Counted from the first letter of the stretch, positions 1 through 5,422 are shown. The stretch: 7,707 nucleotides of DNA from Actinomycetes bacterium (GCA_023460255.1 JAEWQZ010000100.1:1-7707), one strand, 5' to 3'. The notes: generated from the letters alone by a model not told the origin. Program-made: numbers and translations.

Positions 1-864
1 GAGGATGTGCAGCACCGTGTTCGTGGACCCGCCCATCGCGACGTCCAGGGCCATCGCGTTCTCGAACGCGGCGCGGGTGGCGACGTTGCGCGGCAGCACC
101 GACGCGTCGTCGGCGCCGTACCAGCGCCGGGTGAGCTCGACGGCCGTCGCGCCGGCCTGCTCGTACAGCGCCCGACGCGCGGTGTGCGTCGCCAGGACCG
201 AGCCGTTGCCCGGGAGGGCCAGACCGAGGGCCTCCAGGAGGCAGTTCATCGAGTTCGCGGTGAACATGCCCGAGCACGAGCCGCACGTGGGGCAGGCGTT
301 CGCCTCGACGAGCGCGAGGTCGGCGTCGGAGACCGCGTCCGAGACGGCGTCCGCCATCGCGTCGATGAGGTGCATGCGGCTGCGGACCGTGCCGTCCACG
401 AGCACCGTCCGGCCCCCCTCCATGGGCCCGCCGGAGACGAACACGGCGGGGATGTTCAGGCGCAGGGCGGCCATGAGCATGCCGGGGGTGATCTTGTCGC
501 AGTTGGAGATGCAGACCAGGGCGTCGGCGCGGTGCGCGTTGACCATGTACTCGACGGAGTCAGCGATGAGGTCGCGGCTGGGCAGCGAGTAGAGCATCCC
601 GCCGTGGCCCATGGCGATGCCGTCGTCGACGGCGATCGTGTTGAACTCGCGCGCCACCGCCCCGGCCGCGTGCACCGCCTCGCTGACGATCCGGCCGACG
701 GGCGCCAGGTGCGTGTGGCCGGGCACGAACTCGGTGAAGGAGTTGGCGACCGCGATGATCGGCTTGCCGATGTCGGCGTCCGCCACCCCCGTGGCGCGCA
801 GCAGCGCGCGGGCGCCGGCCATGTTCCGGCCGTGGGTGACGGTGCGGGATCGCAGCTCGGGCAC
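1..864 (-). CDS. ilvD: Dihydroxy-acid dehydratase IlvD, N-terminal 288 residues (3' end outside window)
   Basis: The product dehydrates 2,3-dihydroxy-3-methylbutanoate and 2,3-dihydroxy-3-methylpentanoate to the 2-oxo acids that precede valine/leucine and isoleucine; it is a cytosolic Fe-S enzyme (EC 4.2.1.9). The frame reads MPELRSRTVTHGRNMAGARA at the N-terminus and stays open to the left edge at residue 288 (STNTVLHIL). Visible IlvD/Edd landmarks are NSFTEFVPGH (41-50), the acidic metal site VDDGIAMGHGG (79-89), SNCDKITPGM (120-129) with cluster Cys122 and the probably carboxylated Lys124, and CPTCGSCSGMFTANSMNCL (191-209) with cluster Cys194. From memory it closely resembles the E. coli protein of about 616 aa, so a little under half is present. 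The GTG start is supported by AAGGAGG at 870-876, 5 nt away. It lies 27 nt after cimA and is probably its operon partner. No frameshift or missing catalytic residue is visible. Confidence 0.97.
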   Translation of the reverse strand, partial: MPELRSRTVTHGRNMAGARALLRATGVADADIGKPIIAVANSFTEFVPGHTHLAPVGRIVSEAVHAAGAVAREFNTIAVDDGIAMGHGGMLYSLPSRDLIADSVEYMVNAHRADALVCISNCDKITPGMLMAALRLNIPAVFVSGGPMEGGRTVLVDGTVRSRMHLIDAMADAVSDAVSDADLALVEANACPTCGSCSGMFTANSMNCLLEALGLALPGNGSVLATHTARRALYEQAGATAVELTRRWYGADDASVLPRNVATRAAFENAMALDVAMGGSTNTVLHIL

Positions 865-869
865 GGGGG

Positions 870-876
870 CCTCCTT
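870..876 (-). promoter_or_regulatory. Shine-Dalgarno site of ilvD
   Basis: On the minus strand this reads AAGGAGG, a near-perfect anti-16S match, followed by five C residues and the GTG at 862-864. It fixes the ilvD start and lies within the 27-nt cimA-ilvD gap, so ilvD can be translated from a shared mRNA by its own strong initiation site. Confidence 0.85.
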
Positions 877-891
877 GTCGTCGTGGCGAGG

Positions 892-2544
892 CTAGTCGCA
901 GTCGGTCGGGACGCCGTCGGGCGTCTCGGACCGGTTCGGCACGCCCGCGCGGAGCAGGCCGTAGACGATCGAGTCGACCAGGGCCTCCCAGGACGCCTCG
1001 ATGACGTTCGGCCCGACGCCGACGGTCATCCACGTCGCCTCCGCGCCGGAGTCCATGGTCTCCACCAGCACCCGGGTGACGGCGTCGGTGCCGTGCTCGG
1101 TGTCGAGGATGCGCACCTTGAAGTCGATGAGCTCGAACCTGTCGATCTCCGGGTAGGTGGGGGCGACCGCCTTGCGCAGCGCCGCGTCGAGCGCGTTGAC
1201 CGGGCCGTTCCCCTCTGCGGTGGCGACCATCCGCTCGCCGCCGACGTGCATCTTCACCGTCGCCTCGGCGCTGGCCTCGGACGGGTTGCCCGGCGTCGTC
1301 TCGACGAACACCCGCCAGGACTCGGTGCAGAAGAACGACGTCCGGTGCCCGTCGAGCTCCTCCCGCAGCATCAGCTCGAAGGAGGCGTCGGCGGCGTCGT
1401 ACGTGTAGCCCTGCGCCTCGGCGTCCTTGACGCGGTTGGTCACCCGGGTGAGGACGTCGCCCTGCCCGGCCAGGTCGAAGCCCAGCTCGCGCCCCTTGAG
1501 CTCGATCGACGCGCGGCCGGCCATGTCGGAGATGAGCATCCGCATGTCGTTGCCGACGGCGAGCGGGTCGGTGTGCTGGTACATGTCCGGGTCGACCTTG
1601 ATCGCCGACGCGTGCAGCCCCGCCTTGTGCGCGAAGGCGCTCGCGCCGACGTACGGCTGGCGCGCGAACGGCGCGATGTTCGTGATCTCGGAGATCGCGT
1701 GGCTGATGCGGGTGAGCTCGCGCAGGCCGTCGTTCGCGAGGACGTCGTGCCCCAGCTTGAGCTGGAGGTTCGCGACGACGGCGCCCAGGTCGGCGTTGCC
1801 CGTGCGCTCGCCGTACCCGTTGACGCAGCCCTGCACGTGCGTGGCGCCCGCGGCGACGGCCGCGAGCGTGTTCGCGACGGCGCAGCCGGAGTCGTTGTGG
1901 GCGTGCATGCCGATGCGCCCGCCTGCCTCGGCGCGCACGCGCGTGACGATCTCGTGCACCCACTCCGGGAGCATCCCGCCGTTCGTGTCGCACAGGCAGA
2001 CCGTCTCCGCGCCGGCCTCGTACGCGGCGACGACGGCGCGCAGGGCGTAGTCGGCGTCGTACCGGAAGCCGTCGAAGAAGTGCTCGGCGTCGAGGACCAC
2101 GCGACGGCCCTCGCCGCGCAGGTAGGAGACCGTGTCGCGGATCATCGCGAGGTTCTCCTCGGGCGTGGTCCTCAGGGCACGCTCGACGTGCCGGATGTCG
2201 GACTTGGCCACGAGCGTGACGACGACGGCCTCGGAGTCGAGCAGCGCCCGGACCTGCGCGTCCTCGTGGGTCTTCGCGCCCGCCTTGCGCGTCGAGCCGA
2301 ACGCCGCGAGCTCGGCGTTCTTGAAGTCCAGCTCCTTGGCGGCCCGCTTGAAGAACTCGGTGTCCTTGGGGATCGCCCCCGGCCAGCCGCCCTCGATGTA
2401 GCCGACGCCGAGCTCGTCCAGCAGGGGGGCGATGAGGAGCTTGTCCTGCACGGACAGGTTCATGCCCTCCTGCTGGGCGCCGTCGCGCAGGGTCGTGTCG
2501 TAGACGTCGAAGACGTCGGGGGTCGTGTCCACTGCGGTGCTCAT
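892..2544 (-). CDS. cimA: Citramalate synthase
   Basis: The product condenses pyruvate with acetyl-CoA to (R)-citramalate, opening the threonine-independent route to 2-oxobutyrate and isoleucine. It belongs to the LeuA/HMGL-like family. The 550-aa protein has an N-terminal TIM barrel (about residues 10-290) with DTTLRDGAQ (16-24; the Arg20-Asp21 pair is catalytic in this family), the metal-binding HxH in MHAHND (213-218), and GYGERTGNADL (243-253). The linker contains HKAGLHASAI (306-315). The C-terminal part, from about residue 415, looks like the LeuA regulatory dimer domain where isoleucine or leucine feedback would act. The YIEGGWPGAIPKD segment (49-61) fits the citramalate synthase group rather than 2-isopropylmalate synthase. 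The ATG at 2544 gives MSTAVDTT; its Shine-Dalgarno is weak. A longer overlapping frame upstream does not code for this protein. It is first in a probable cimA-ilvD operon and is preceded by a putative attenuator. The CimA-versus-LeuA call rests on these motifs, not on an alignment. Confidence 0.93.
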   Translation of the reverse strand: MSTAVDTTPDVFDVYDTTLRDGAQQEGMNLSVQDKLLIAPLLDELGVGYIEGGWPGAIPKDTEFFKRAAKELDFKNAELAAFGSTRKAGAKTHEDAQVRALLDSEAVVVTLVAKSDIRHVERALRTTPEENLAMIRDTVSYLRGEGRRVVLDAEHFFDGFRYDADYALRAVVAAYEAGAETVCLCDTNGGMLPEWVHEIVTRVRAEAGGRIGMHAHNDSGCAVANTLAAVAAGATHVQGCVNGYGERTGNADLGAVVANLQLKLGHDVLANDGLRELTRISHAISEITNIAPFARQPYVGASAFAHKAGLHASAIKVDPDMYQHTDPLAVGNDMRMLISDMAGRASIELKGRELGFDLAGQGDVLTRVTNRVKDAEAQGYTYDAADASFELMLREELDGHRTSFFCTESWRVFVETTPGNPSEASAEATVKMHVGGERMVATAEGNGPVNALDAALRKAVAPTYPEIDRFELIDFKVRILDTEHGTDAVTRVLVETMDSGAEATWMTVGVGPNVIEASWEALVDSIVYGLLRAGVPNRSETPDGVPTDCD

Positions 2545-2612
2545 CTCGATCGATGCTTCGGAGCGGGTCTCGGCTGGCGGCGTCGGCGGCGGGCGGCGGT
2601 GGTGCCCGGACC

Positions 2613-2644
2613 AACAAAAAGACCCCCCGGGGTGCGGAGGGTCT
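2613..2644 (-). terminator. Intrinsic terminator in the cimA leader (probable attenuator)
   Basis: On the minus strand, 2644-2620 folds into a 9-bp stem (AGACCC, one U-G wobble, CC, against GG and GGGTCT) closed by a 7-nt loop. It is followed at once by TTTTGTT (2619-2613). This is a textbook Rho-independent terminator, which is notable in a genome where most stems lack U-runs. It lies between the leader ORF and the cimA start, about 70 nt upstream of the ATG, so it would end transcription before the structural genes unless prevented. That position makes it an attenuator candidate, not the end of a gene: no minus-strand gene lies immediately upstream other than the leader ORF. Confidence 0.8.
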
Positions 2645-2671
2645 GCGCGCTCGGCGGTGTGCCGGGCGCGC
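2645..2671 (-). promoter_or_regulatory. Leader RNA hairpin abutting the attenuator terminator
   Basis: The minus strand forms GCGCGC/GCGCGC (2671-2666 with 2650-2645) plus CGGC/GCCG (2664-2661 with 2655-2652). One C-A mismatch separates the two stem sections and the loop is ACACC. The 5' arm starts at the last base of the leader stop codon, and the 3' arm ends one base before the terminator stem. A ribosome stalled on the Leu-Ile-Ile codons or sitting at the stop would cover the 5' arm, so folding here should depend on leader translation. I could not find a clear antiterminator pairing by eye. Confidence 0.6.
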
Positions 2672-2700
2672 TAGCCGATAATCAGGGTGAACGAGGTCAC
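2671..2700 (-). CDS. Putative leader peptide MTSFTLIIG of cimA-ilvD
   Basis: A ten-codon frame, GTG ACC TCG TTC ACC CTG ATT ATC GGC TAG, encodes MTSFTLIIG. Codons 6-8 are Leu-Ile-Ile, the amino acids whose pathway the downstream cimA-ilvD genes serve. ATT is a rare Ile codon in such a GC-rich genome, which would sharpen ribosome stalling. The stop codon overlaps the first base of a strong hairpin, and a U-run terminator follows, as in classical amino-acid attenuators. The only start in this frame is the GTG, because a TAG lies seven codons before it. No Shine-Dalgarno is visible; a -10-like CATGAT ends 6 nt before the GTG, so the mRNA could be leaderless. The ORF is very short, so the call rests on codon content and architecture together. 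Confidence 0.62.
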   Translation of the reverse strand: MTSFTLIIG

Positions 2701-2706
2701 GGCGGC

Positions 2707-2712
2707 ATCATG
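2707..2712 (-). promoter_or_regulatory. Candidate -10 element for a leaderless cimA leader transcript
   Basis: The minus strand reads CATGAT, one mismatch from the actinobacterial TANNNT, followed by six bases and then the leader GTG. Transcription could therefore begin on the G of the leader start codon. No convincing -35 hexamer is visible 16-18 nt upstream. An alternative -10, TACGGT, lies in the inverted repeat at 2720-2731. Confidence 0.3.
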
Positions 2713-2719
2713 CCATGGC

Positions 2720-2731
2720 TACGGGACCGTA
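2720..2731. repeat. Short inverted repeat TACGG-N2-CCGTA in the cimA / small-ORF divergent region
   Basis: Five-base arms TACGG and CCGTA are separated by GA. It lies upstream of the leader ORF on one side and of the small plus-strand ORF at 2769 on the other, a position suited to an operator for either promoter. On the minus strand it also contains TACGGT, a TANNNT -10 match. The arms are short and chance occurrence is quite possible. Confidence 0.25.
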
Positions 2732-2768
2732 GGGAAGCAGGCCCGCGGGGAACGCCCCGTGGCCCGAC

Positions 2769-2921
2769 ATGGCCGCCCACCCCGACGACACCCGTGTCGC
2801 CCTGCTCATCGGCGACCGCGGCTTCGTCGCCGGCGAGGGCCCGAGCTGGAACCTCCACCGGTGGGACGGCGGCGGCGAGCCGCGCCTGCTCGCGGAGGGC
2901 TTCGTCGCCGTCGGGTGGTGA
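2769..2921 (+). CDS. Small hypothetical protein, 50 aa
   Basis: I do not recognise a family. The frame starts at ATG 2769 and encodes MAAHPDDTRVALLIGDRGFV and on to a C-terminal EGFVAVGW. It is acidic, rich in Gly and Trp, with a hydrophobic strand near residues 9-15 and no membrane segment or Cys. Codons are strongly GC3-biased, as in neighbouring genes, and the residue mix looks protein-like, unlike the Arg/Pro-rich shadow frames around it. No Shine-Dalgarno precedes the ATG. It is divergent from the cimA leader and 93 nt upstream of another small ORF on the same strand. It could be a genuine short cytosolic protein or a chance frame. Confidence 0.5.
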   Translation: MAAHPDDTRVALLIGDRGFVAGEGPSWNLHRWDGGGEPRLLAEGFVAVGW

Positions 2922-3001
2922 GCGGCCGGCTGTCCCGAGACCGCCGATAACGGATCACGGCACGTCGGGCGTGGCGCCGCCGTCGTGTCGGCATGCCGGG
3001 C

Positions 3002-3007
3002 TACCGT
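3002..3007 (+). promoter_or_regulatory. Candidate -10 box (TACCGT) for a leaderless small gene
   Basis: TACCGT fits the actinobacterial TANNNT -10 consensus and ends 7 nt before ATG 3015. That is the spacing expected when transcription begins on the A of the start codon. No good -35 is visible, which is common for this promoter class, and no Shine-Dalgarno is present before the ATG. Confidence 0.45.
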
Positions 3008-3014
3008 CGCCGAC

Positions 3015-3179
3015 ATGAGCACACACGTCTGCGTCTGGTTCGAGGAGACCTGGCCCGACCACGTGTGCGCCTGCGGGGCGCGCGCCGTGCTGGTCGTCCA
3101 GGACGGCGAGCCGGTGTTCGCCGTGCTCGACGACGTCGCAATCGAGGTCCCCCACCAGCGACTGCCGCTGTCCGCCTGA
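3015..3179 (+). CDS. Small Cys/His-containing hypothetical protein, 54 aa
   Basis: The family is not recognised. The likely start is ATG 3015, giving MSTHVCVWFEETWPDHVCAC and ending HQRLPLSA. A GTG at 2985 would add ten residues but is less likely because a -10-like TACCGT sits inside that extension at the leaderless spacing from 3015. Two short motifs, HVC (4-6) and HVCACG (16-21), offer up to five potential metal ligands (His4, Cys6, His16, Cys18, Cys20), reminiscent of a small zinc-binding knuckle. They are followed by a strand-rich stretch (ARAVLVVQDGEPVFAVLDD). The second half is acidic. It is probably monocistronic, as a 400-base gap separates it from the sigma gene. The protein-like composition supports it as real; metal binding is inference. 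Confidence 0.62.
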   Translation: MSTHVCVWFEETWPDHVCACGARAVLVVQDGEPVFAVLDDVAIEVPHQRLPLSA

Positions 3180-3393
3180 CCGCGTCCGCTCGCCTGCGCC
3201 GCCGCAACCGCGGCCGGCAGCCTGGAGCCGTGCGGTGGGTTCCGTGCTCCTCGGCCCGCGCCCGAGCACGACACCGTCGCGGCGCATCCCCCCGCGACCG
3301 GGCGCGGCGGCCCGACCGACCGCCCCACCCGTTCGACGACGCGGCCGCCGTCGCAGGCACGCGCCGCCGCCTGACCCTCGCGGCGGAGCAGCG

Positions 3394-3419
3394 CGTGCCC
3401 GAGGTGCAATCCGGGCACG
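3394..3419. repeat. Perfect 8-bp inverted repeat with 10-nt spacer
   Basis: CGTGCCCG (3394-3401) and CGGGCACG (3412-3419) are perfect reverse complements around a 10-nt spacer. No T-run follows on either strand, so a classical terminator is unlikely. It could be a U-less terminator for the small gene ending at 3179, although it lies over 200 nt away, or an operator upstream of the sigma gene. Confidence 0.45.
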
Positions 3420-3509
3420 ACCCCCGCCCGATGGTCGCCCGGCACGGTCCACGAGGAGCGGCGGAGCGGAACGCCGGACGGGAGTCGGGCGGGATCGTGA
3501 CGGGAGGTA

Positions 3510-3535
3510 CAACGATCCGGCCGGACCGACCGTTG
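3510..3535. repeat. Nested inverted repeats 45-70 nt upstream of the sigma gene
   Basis: A perfect 10-bp palindrome TCCGGCCGGA (3516-3525) lies between CAACG (3510-3514) and its reverse complement CGTTG (3531-3535). The outer arms are asymmetric, with gaps of 1 and 5 nt. Its placement just upstream of the sigma/membrane-protein operon fits an operator or promoter-proximal site. No clear ECF-type -35/-10 pair was found around it. Confidence 0.35.
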
Positions 3536-3579
3536 AGGGGGTGCGGGCGGAGCGTCCATCCACGGAGCCGAGGGAAGCG

Positions 3580-4125
3580 ATGTCGAACGAGCACGAGGAC
3601 TTCCTCGCCGACCTGGTGCGCCGCCGGGGCGAGGCGCTGGTCCGCTACGCGTACCTGCTGACGGGTGATGTCGCGTCGGCACAGGACGTCGTCCAGGACG
3701 CGCTGGTGAAGGTCTTCGTGCGCCTGCGGGCACGGCCCGGCGCCGACCTGGCGGAGGCCTACGTGCGCCGGGCGATCGTGACCGTGTACATCGACGGCCA
3801 CCGACGCCGTCGGCGGTTCGCCGACGTGGCGCACCTGATCGCCGATCCCGACGCGGGACCACCTCCGGACACCGCCACCCACCTCGACCTGCATGCCGCG
3901 CTCGCGACCCTCGGCCCGCGCGAACGGACCGCCGTCGTGCTCCGGTACTTCGAGGAGCTGACCGTGCCGGAGATCGCCGAGGCCATGGACGTGGCCCAGG
4001 GGACCGTGAAGCGCTACCTGCACGACGCCATCGGACGCCTCGAGCAGCGGCTCGGGCCGCTCCCGACCCTCCGCACCCACGACCACGAGGCCCTCACAGT
4101 CGCCCCGACCGGACGGAGGATCTGA
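3580..4125 (+). CDS. SigE-family ECF RNA polymerase sigma factor, 181 aa
   Basis: This is an alternative sigma factor that would direct core RNA polymerase to a small regulon, in the cytosol, under control of a membrane partner. Region 2 spans about residues 15-80: ALVRYAYLLTGDVASAQDVV is the usual sigma-70 region 2 start, and an Arg-rich end RRRRRF (75-80) follows. Region 4 spans about 106-157: LGPRERTAVVLRYFEELTVP begins it and leads into a helix-turn-helix EIAEAMDVAQGTVKRYLHDA (131-150). No region 3 or extra C-terminal domain is present, as in ECF sigma factors. The wording of both regions matches the actinobacterial SigE family. ATG 3580 is chosen because GAGGGAAG precedes it (3570-3577) and homology begins there; an open extension back to 3235 is low-complexity. 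The stop is one base before the next gene, so the two are translationally coupled. The target regulon is unknown. Confidence 0.93.
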   Translation: MSNEHEDFLADLVRRRGEALVRYAYLLTGDVASAQDVVQDALVKVFVRLRARPGADLAEAYVRRAIVTVYIDGHRRRRRFADVAHLIADPDAGPPPDTATHLDLHAALATLGPRERTAVVLRYFEELTVPEIAEAMDVAQGTVKRYLHDAIGRLEQRLGPLPTLRTHDHEALTVAPTGRRI

Positions 4126-4126
4126 C

Positions 4127-5296
4127 ATGGAGTTCGACCTCACGCGCAACCTCCGCGATCTGAGCGCCGCACCGGAGGTGCCCGCCGACGCCGTCCACCT
4201 CGCAGCCGTGCGGACCCGGGTGCGTCACGGGCGCACCATCCGCACCGCAGCCGTGGCCCTGGGCAGCGCCGCCGCAGCGCTCGCCATCGGTGCGGTCGTC
4301 TACGCCTCCCCTTGGCAGACGCCTGCCCCCGCCGAGACCCCCACACCACCGCCGACTGTCGATCCGACCCCGGAGCCGACGCCCGAACCCACACCGAGCC
4401 AGACACCCACTCCCGACGCCCTCCCACCGATCGTCGCCCTCACGAGCCAGGGCGCTCTCGTCCCGATCGACCCGGCGACCGGCGAGATCGGGGAGCCGTA
4501 CGTGAGTGGCCTGCCGTTGTGGCGAGACGGATCCGTGACGATCGACCGCGTGCATCAGGTTGCGTACGTGGGCCTGTCGCACGATGACGGCCCGGGCACG
4601 ATCGTCCGGGTGTCGCTCGAGGCGGGTACGTGGGAGCACCTGGCGCAGGGCGAGGACCCCGCGCTCAGTCCGGACGGAACCGTGCTCGCCTACGTGGCCG
4701 ATTCGCCGACCGAGGACTACACGATGGGCGTGGCACTGCTCGACCTCGGCTCCGGCGACGTCCGGCACGTCCCGGACGCCGACTGGTGCGAGTGCGACCG
4801 GAGCATCGACCAGCCAGCATGGTCCCCGGACGGCACCCGACTGTTCACCGTCGTACAGACGAGCACGGACATCGCGCCGTCACCGACCTGGATCTCGAGC
4901 ATCGACCCTGACGCCGCGGAGTCGCTCCAGGACGGGACTGCCCTGGCCCCGCCCGAGCTCGAGGAGCGGTGGCACGGCTGGCAGCACCCGACGCCCCTGC
5001 CGAGCGGTCGGCTCGTCGTCTTCGGCTACCAGGGCGAGTACGTCGACATCCCCGCACGGGTGGCCGGCAGCAGTCATCTTGCCTTCCTCGACCCCGGGAC
5101 GGGCGCCGAGCTCGACCGTGTCGACCTGCCCGACGTGGGCGTCGGCGACCTCGTGGTCTCTCCCGACGGTTCCGGACTCGCCCTCGTCGCACCCACAGGC
5201 GACATCGTCACCGAGGCCGGGGCGCCCCTGTACCTCTGGGACCCCGAGTCCGGCCTTCGCGAGGTCACGCAGGGCATCGCTGCCGTCGCGTGGTGA
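4127..5296 (+). CDS. Single-pass membrane protein with Pro/Thr stalk and beta-propeller-like domain; putative anti-sigma/sensor
   Basis: The 389-aa product has a short cytosolic N-terminus (1-38) with a basic RTRVRHGRTIR stretch and one membrane helix (about 40-60). A Pro/Thr/Glu-rich stalk follows (about 64-100, PTPEPTPEPTP), then an external domain (about 101-389) with three SPDG repeats: ALSPDGTVLAYVA (179-191), AWSPDGTRLFTVV (231-243) and VVSPDGSGLALVA (343-355). These blades resemble TolB/WD40-type PD40 propellers. A Cys-Glu-Cys sits at 221-223. Start ATG 4127 has GGAGGA at 4115-4120, inside the sigma gene, and follows its stop by one base. The context strongly suggests it regulates the sigma factor, with the N-terminus binding sigma and the propeller sensing an extracytoplasmic signal. 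No zinc anti-sigma HxxxCxxC motif is visible, so anti-sigma activity is inference. A lipoprotein is ruled out, as no lipobox Cys follows the helix. Confidence 0.82.
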   Translation: MEFDLTRNLRDLSAAPEVPADAVHLAAVRTRVRHGRTIRTAAVALGSAAAALAIGAVVYASPWQTPAPAETPTPPPTVDPTPEPTPEPTPSQTPTPDALPPIVALTSQGALVPIDPATGEIGEPYVSGLPLWRDGSVTIDRVHQVAYVGLSHDDGPGTIVRVSLEAGTWEHLAQGEDPALSPDGTVLAYVADSPTEDYTMGVALLDLGSGDVRHVPDADWCECDRSIDQPAWSPDGTRLFTVVQTSTDIAPSPTWISSIDPDAAESLQDGTALAPPELEERWHGWQHPTPLPSGRLVVFGYQGEYVDIPARVAGSSHLAFLDPGTGAELDRVDLPDVGVGDLVVSPDGSGLALVAPTGDIVTEAGAPLYLWDPESGLREVTQGIAAVAW

Positions 5297-5328
5297 CGGG
5301 CCGACGTCGCGTGCCGAGCCGCGACGGA

Positions 5329-5367
5329 CCACCACGCGATCCCTGCGCGGTACCGCGACGCTGGTGG
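5329..5367. terminator. Candidate terminator stem between convergent genes
   Basis: The outer arms CCACCA (5329-5334) and TGGTGG (5362-5367) enclose GCG/CGC (5336-5338 with 5359-5361) and a perfect 12-bp palindrome CGCGGTACCGCG (5346-5357). The nested structure lies 32 nt past the stop of the propeller gene and 68 nt past the end of ilvE on the opposite strand. This is a natural place for a bidirectional terminator. There is no U-run, which is usual for many actinobacterial terminators. The palindrome alone could instead be a protein-binding site. Confidence 0.4.
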
Positions 5368-5422
5368 AGCCCCGGGCTGACAGCACGACGACCCAGGGCC
5401 GAGGTGCAGGGTCCCTCGTGCC

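Larger units (their letters stand above)
3180..3579. other. 400-base region without a convincing gene
   Basis: All open frames here, on both strands, translate to Arg/Pro/Gly/Ala-rich low-complexity sequence typical of GC-rich shadow frames. One frame continues into the sigma factor but has no protein character before ATG 3580. The region holds an 8-bp-arm inverted repeat at 3394-3419 and nested inverted repeats at 3510-3535. It presumably contains the sigma-operon promoter, which I could not place confidently. No tRNA, insertion element or CRISPR structure is seen. Confidence 0.6.

Noticed and set aside
560..2617. A 685-residue minus-strand frame overlapping cimA
   Set aside because: It is out of frame with cimA, rich in Arg/Ala/Gly with no family motifs, and overlaps both cimA and ilvD.
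7..3018. A 1003-residue open frame on the plus strand
   Set aside because: It is antisense to ilvD and cimA, whose motifs are unmistakable. Its translation is Val/Arg/Gly/Asp-rich low complexity, the expected shadow of GC3-biased genes on the opposite strand.
3235..3579. N-terminal extension of the sigma factor from GTG 3235
   Set aside because: The 115 extra residues are Arg/Pro/Gly-rich without family resemblance, while ATG 3580 has a good Shine-Dalgarno and the normal ECF length.
3001..4149. Long minus-strand frame opposite the sigma gene
   Set aside because: Part of it has a superficially normal composition, but it is antisense to clear sigma region 2 and 4 motifs and dissolves into Arg-rich sequence upstream.
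4127..4240. Zinc anti-sigma domain (HxxxCxxC) in the membrane protein
   Set aside because: The cytosolic N-terminus contains no Cys, so the canonical motif is absent; anti-sigma function is proposed from context only.
4322..4420. Tandem DNA repeat in the membrane-protein gene
   Set aside because: The repetition is at the amino-acid level (Pro-Thr-rich stalk) with varied codons. It is a low-complexity linker and not a nucleotide repeat element.
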